From contig NZ_AP023239.1 in NCBI RefSeq assembly GCF_013393385.1, positions 2,604,001 to 2,668,000 of the forward strand: a DNA stretch of 64,000 nucleotides, written 5' to 3'. Below, one piece after another: positions 62,985 through 64,000 of the stretch. The stretch is from Paenibacillus sp. URB8-2 (GTDB lineage Bacteria > Bacillota > Bacilli > Paenibacillales > Paenibacillaceae). Position numbers and translations under genes: made by a program. The notes under the pieces were generated by a model. The model saw only the letters and a list, made by a program, of their open reading frames with translations. It was not told the DNA's origin and did no database searches. The first letter of the stretch is position 1. The number at the start of each line of letters is the position of its first letter.

Positions 62985-64000
62985 GTGAAGCCGGATTTGC
63001 GGTCTGCCTGGGCGAGCAAGGTGCTGGTCGGCGATGGGGCGATGGGAACCTTTTTATATCAGAAAGGGTTTCCTGTCGGCATATCTTATGAAGAATTGAA
63101 TCTGACCTCGCCCGAGGTTATTGAAGAGGTACACCGCAGTTATATTGAGGCGGGTGCGGAACTGCTGGAGAGCAATACGTATTCGGCCAATTACGATAAG
63201 CTGTCCAAGTTCGGTCTGGAATCCAAAGTGGAGGAGATTAACCGCGCAGGCATTCGGATTGCCAGACAAGCCGCCGGCAGCGGCGGATATGTCGTGGGCG
63301 CCGTAGGCTCGATCCGTGCCGGTAAGCGCGCCAGCCTGTCGGCCTCCGAGCTCAAAAAATATTTCGGTCAGCAGATCGGAGCAATGCTGGAAGAAGATGT
63401 GGACGGCATCATTCTGGAAACGTTCTACGACCTTGAGGAACTGCATCTTGCGCTCAGAACCGCGCGCAAGCTAAGCAATCTGCCCGTCATCTGCCAGTTT
63501 GCTGTCGACGAAACGGCGATGACAATGGACGGGCTGACGCTTCCGGAGGCATTCCGCATTCTGGAAGAGGACGGCGCGGATATTATCGGCTTTAACTGCC
63601 GTACCGGTCCAATCGGCATCAAAAGAGCGCTCGGCACCCTCCAGGGCAGCCTGACGCTGCCTGTGTCGGTATATCCGAACGCGGGACTGGCCGATTACGT
63701 GGACGGCCATTACAAGTACGGCGCTTCGCCTGAATATTTCGGCCAGATGGCTAGAGACTTTGCCGACATGGGAAGCCGGATTATCGGCGGCTGCTGCGGA
63801 ACGACGCCTCATCATATCGCCGAAATCTCGGCGGCGCTGAAAGGATATGAGCCTCTTCCGCTGCCGGGGCCGGCGCCTAAAGAGAAGATTAGCGTCCGCT
63901 TGCAGGAGAGCCTTGCAGACGATTCGGCGGCAGACGGCAGAGAACCGAACCTTATTGATATCGTCAAGGAACGCCATGCCGTAATCGTTGAGCTGGACCC
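62985..64000 (+). CDS. yitJ: Homocysteine S-methyltransferase/methylenetetrahydrofolate reductase, start only
   Basis: The visible 338 residues begin with a zinc-dependent homocysteine methyltransferase domain: GDGAMGTFLY (about 18-27), ETFYDLEEL, GFNCRTGP with the first zinc Cys, and GGCCGTTPHHI with the Cys pair. After about residue 285 the linker leads to NLIDIVKERHAVIVELDP, the start of the methylenetetrahydrofolate reductase domain, as in YitJ. It would make methionine from homocysteine. GTG 62985 follows GGAGGGG by seven bases. The 3' part is outside the window. No S-box riboswitch is seen upstream. Confidence 0.9.
   Translation, partial: MKPDLRSAWASKVLVGDGAMGTFLYQKGFPVGISYEELNLTSPEVIEEVHRSYIEAGAELLESNTYSANYDKLSKFGLESKVEEINRAGIRIARQAAGSGGYVVGAVGSIRAGKRASLSASELKKYFGQQIGAMLEEDVDGIILETFYDLEELHLALRTARKLSNLPVICQFAVDETAMTMDGLTLPEAFRILEEDGADIIGFNCRTGPIGIKRALGTLQGSLTLPVSVYPNAGLADYVDGHYKYGASPEYFGQMARDFADMGSRIIGGCCGTTPHHIAEISAALKGYEPLPLPGPAPKEKISVRLQESLADDSAADGREPNLIDIVKERHAVIVELD

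Noticed and set aside
1..64000. CRISPR array, tRNA/rRNA genes, insertion sequences, prophage or biosynthetic cluster
   Set aside because: No regularly spaced repeats, no CCA-ended cloverleaf sequence, no transposase or integrase motif, and no multi-modular synthase was seen; the content is ordinary core genome apart from the items reported.

Overview
The window looks like a stretch of core chromosome from a Paenibacillus-type endospore-forming Firmicute. GC is moderately high, ribosome-binding sites are strong AGGAGG-like, and TTG/GTG starts are frequent. It carries spore-germination genes, CcpA with cre-like sites, a T-box tRNA-synthetase leader, and Bacillus-type neighbours (ccpA, acsA, tyrS, rpsD and a dgcP-like gene; ylaN with ftsW; ylbF-ylbG). 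No tRNA, rRNA, phage, insertion sequence or CRISPR array was seen. Genus assignment is inference from gene content.

Layout. 1-8.9 kb: an edge-cut AEC transporter, a small lipoprotein, a GNAT enzyme, a DUF3892 protein, an MBL-fold hydrolase, a secreted protein, a His/Cys-rich DUF1292 protein, an Orn/Lys/Arg decarboxylase, an MFS transporter, a YktB-like protein and an unknown gene. 9-13.5 kb: 6-phosphogluconate dehydrogenase, shikimate kinase, a rhodanese, EPSP synthase and a CoA-binding protein. 13.6-17.3 kb: a sugar PTS operon (EIICBA plus enzyme I). 17.4-21.6 kb: L,D-transpeptidase, an ECF sigma/DUF4179 anti-sigma pair, a PfpI-type protein and a Cys-motif protein. 21.6-34 kb: ccpA, mtnN, a decayed acuA, acsA, a class A PBP, T-box-tyrS, rpsD with a long leader, and a GAF-GGDEF diguanylate cyclase. 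34-47 kb: a lipoprotein, an M29 aminopeptidase, an HPr-like protein without its catalytic His, ylaN, a Ca2+/H+ antiporter, an Asp23-family protein, ftsW, a YugN-like gene, an M20 amidohydrolase, a CBS protein, an XPB-type helicase with its partner, and ylbF-ylbG. 47-58.5 kb: an EAL plus CBS-GGDEF pair, an unknown gene, a LysR regulator, a GNAT enzyme, a PHP phosphoesterase, RqcH/NFACT, a SERCA-type Ca2+ ATPase and dapF. 58.6-64 kb: a gerA-gerC-gerB type germinant-receptor operon, a small opposite-strand membrane protein, and the start of a homocysteine methyltransferase/MTHFR gene.

Themes. Carbon control links several genes: CcpA, an HPr-like protein keeping only the regulatory Ser region, a PTS operon, and acsA under a full-consensus cre. 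The acetyltransferase gene acuA that should modify AcsA is wrecked next to it. Three intact c-di-GMP turnover proteins are present. Methyl-cycle genes (mtnN, the yitJ-like gene) and calcium pumps (antiporter, ATPase) are also represented.

The most unusual signal is a roughly 100-bp dispersed element in four copies (17.3, 36.6, 49.7 and 52.5 kb). Each lies immediately 3' of the intrinsic terminator of a plus-strand gene and in the same orientation. Each can form a series of hairpins, including two mutually exclusive ones. The other strong observation is the acuA pseudogene, which is 5'-truncated, frameshifted and interrupted by an in-frame TGA.
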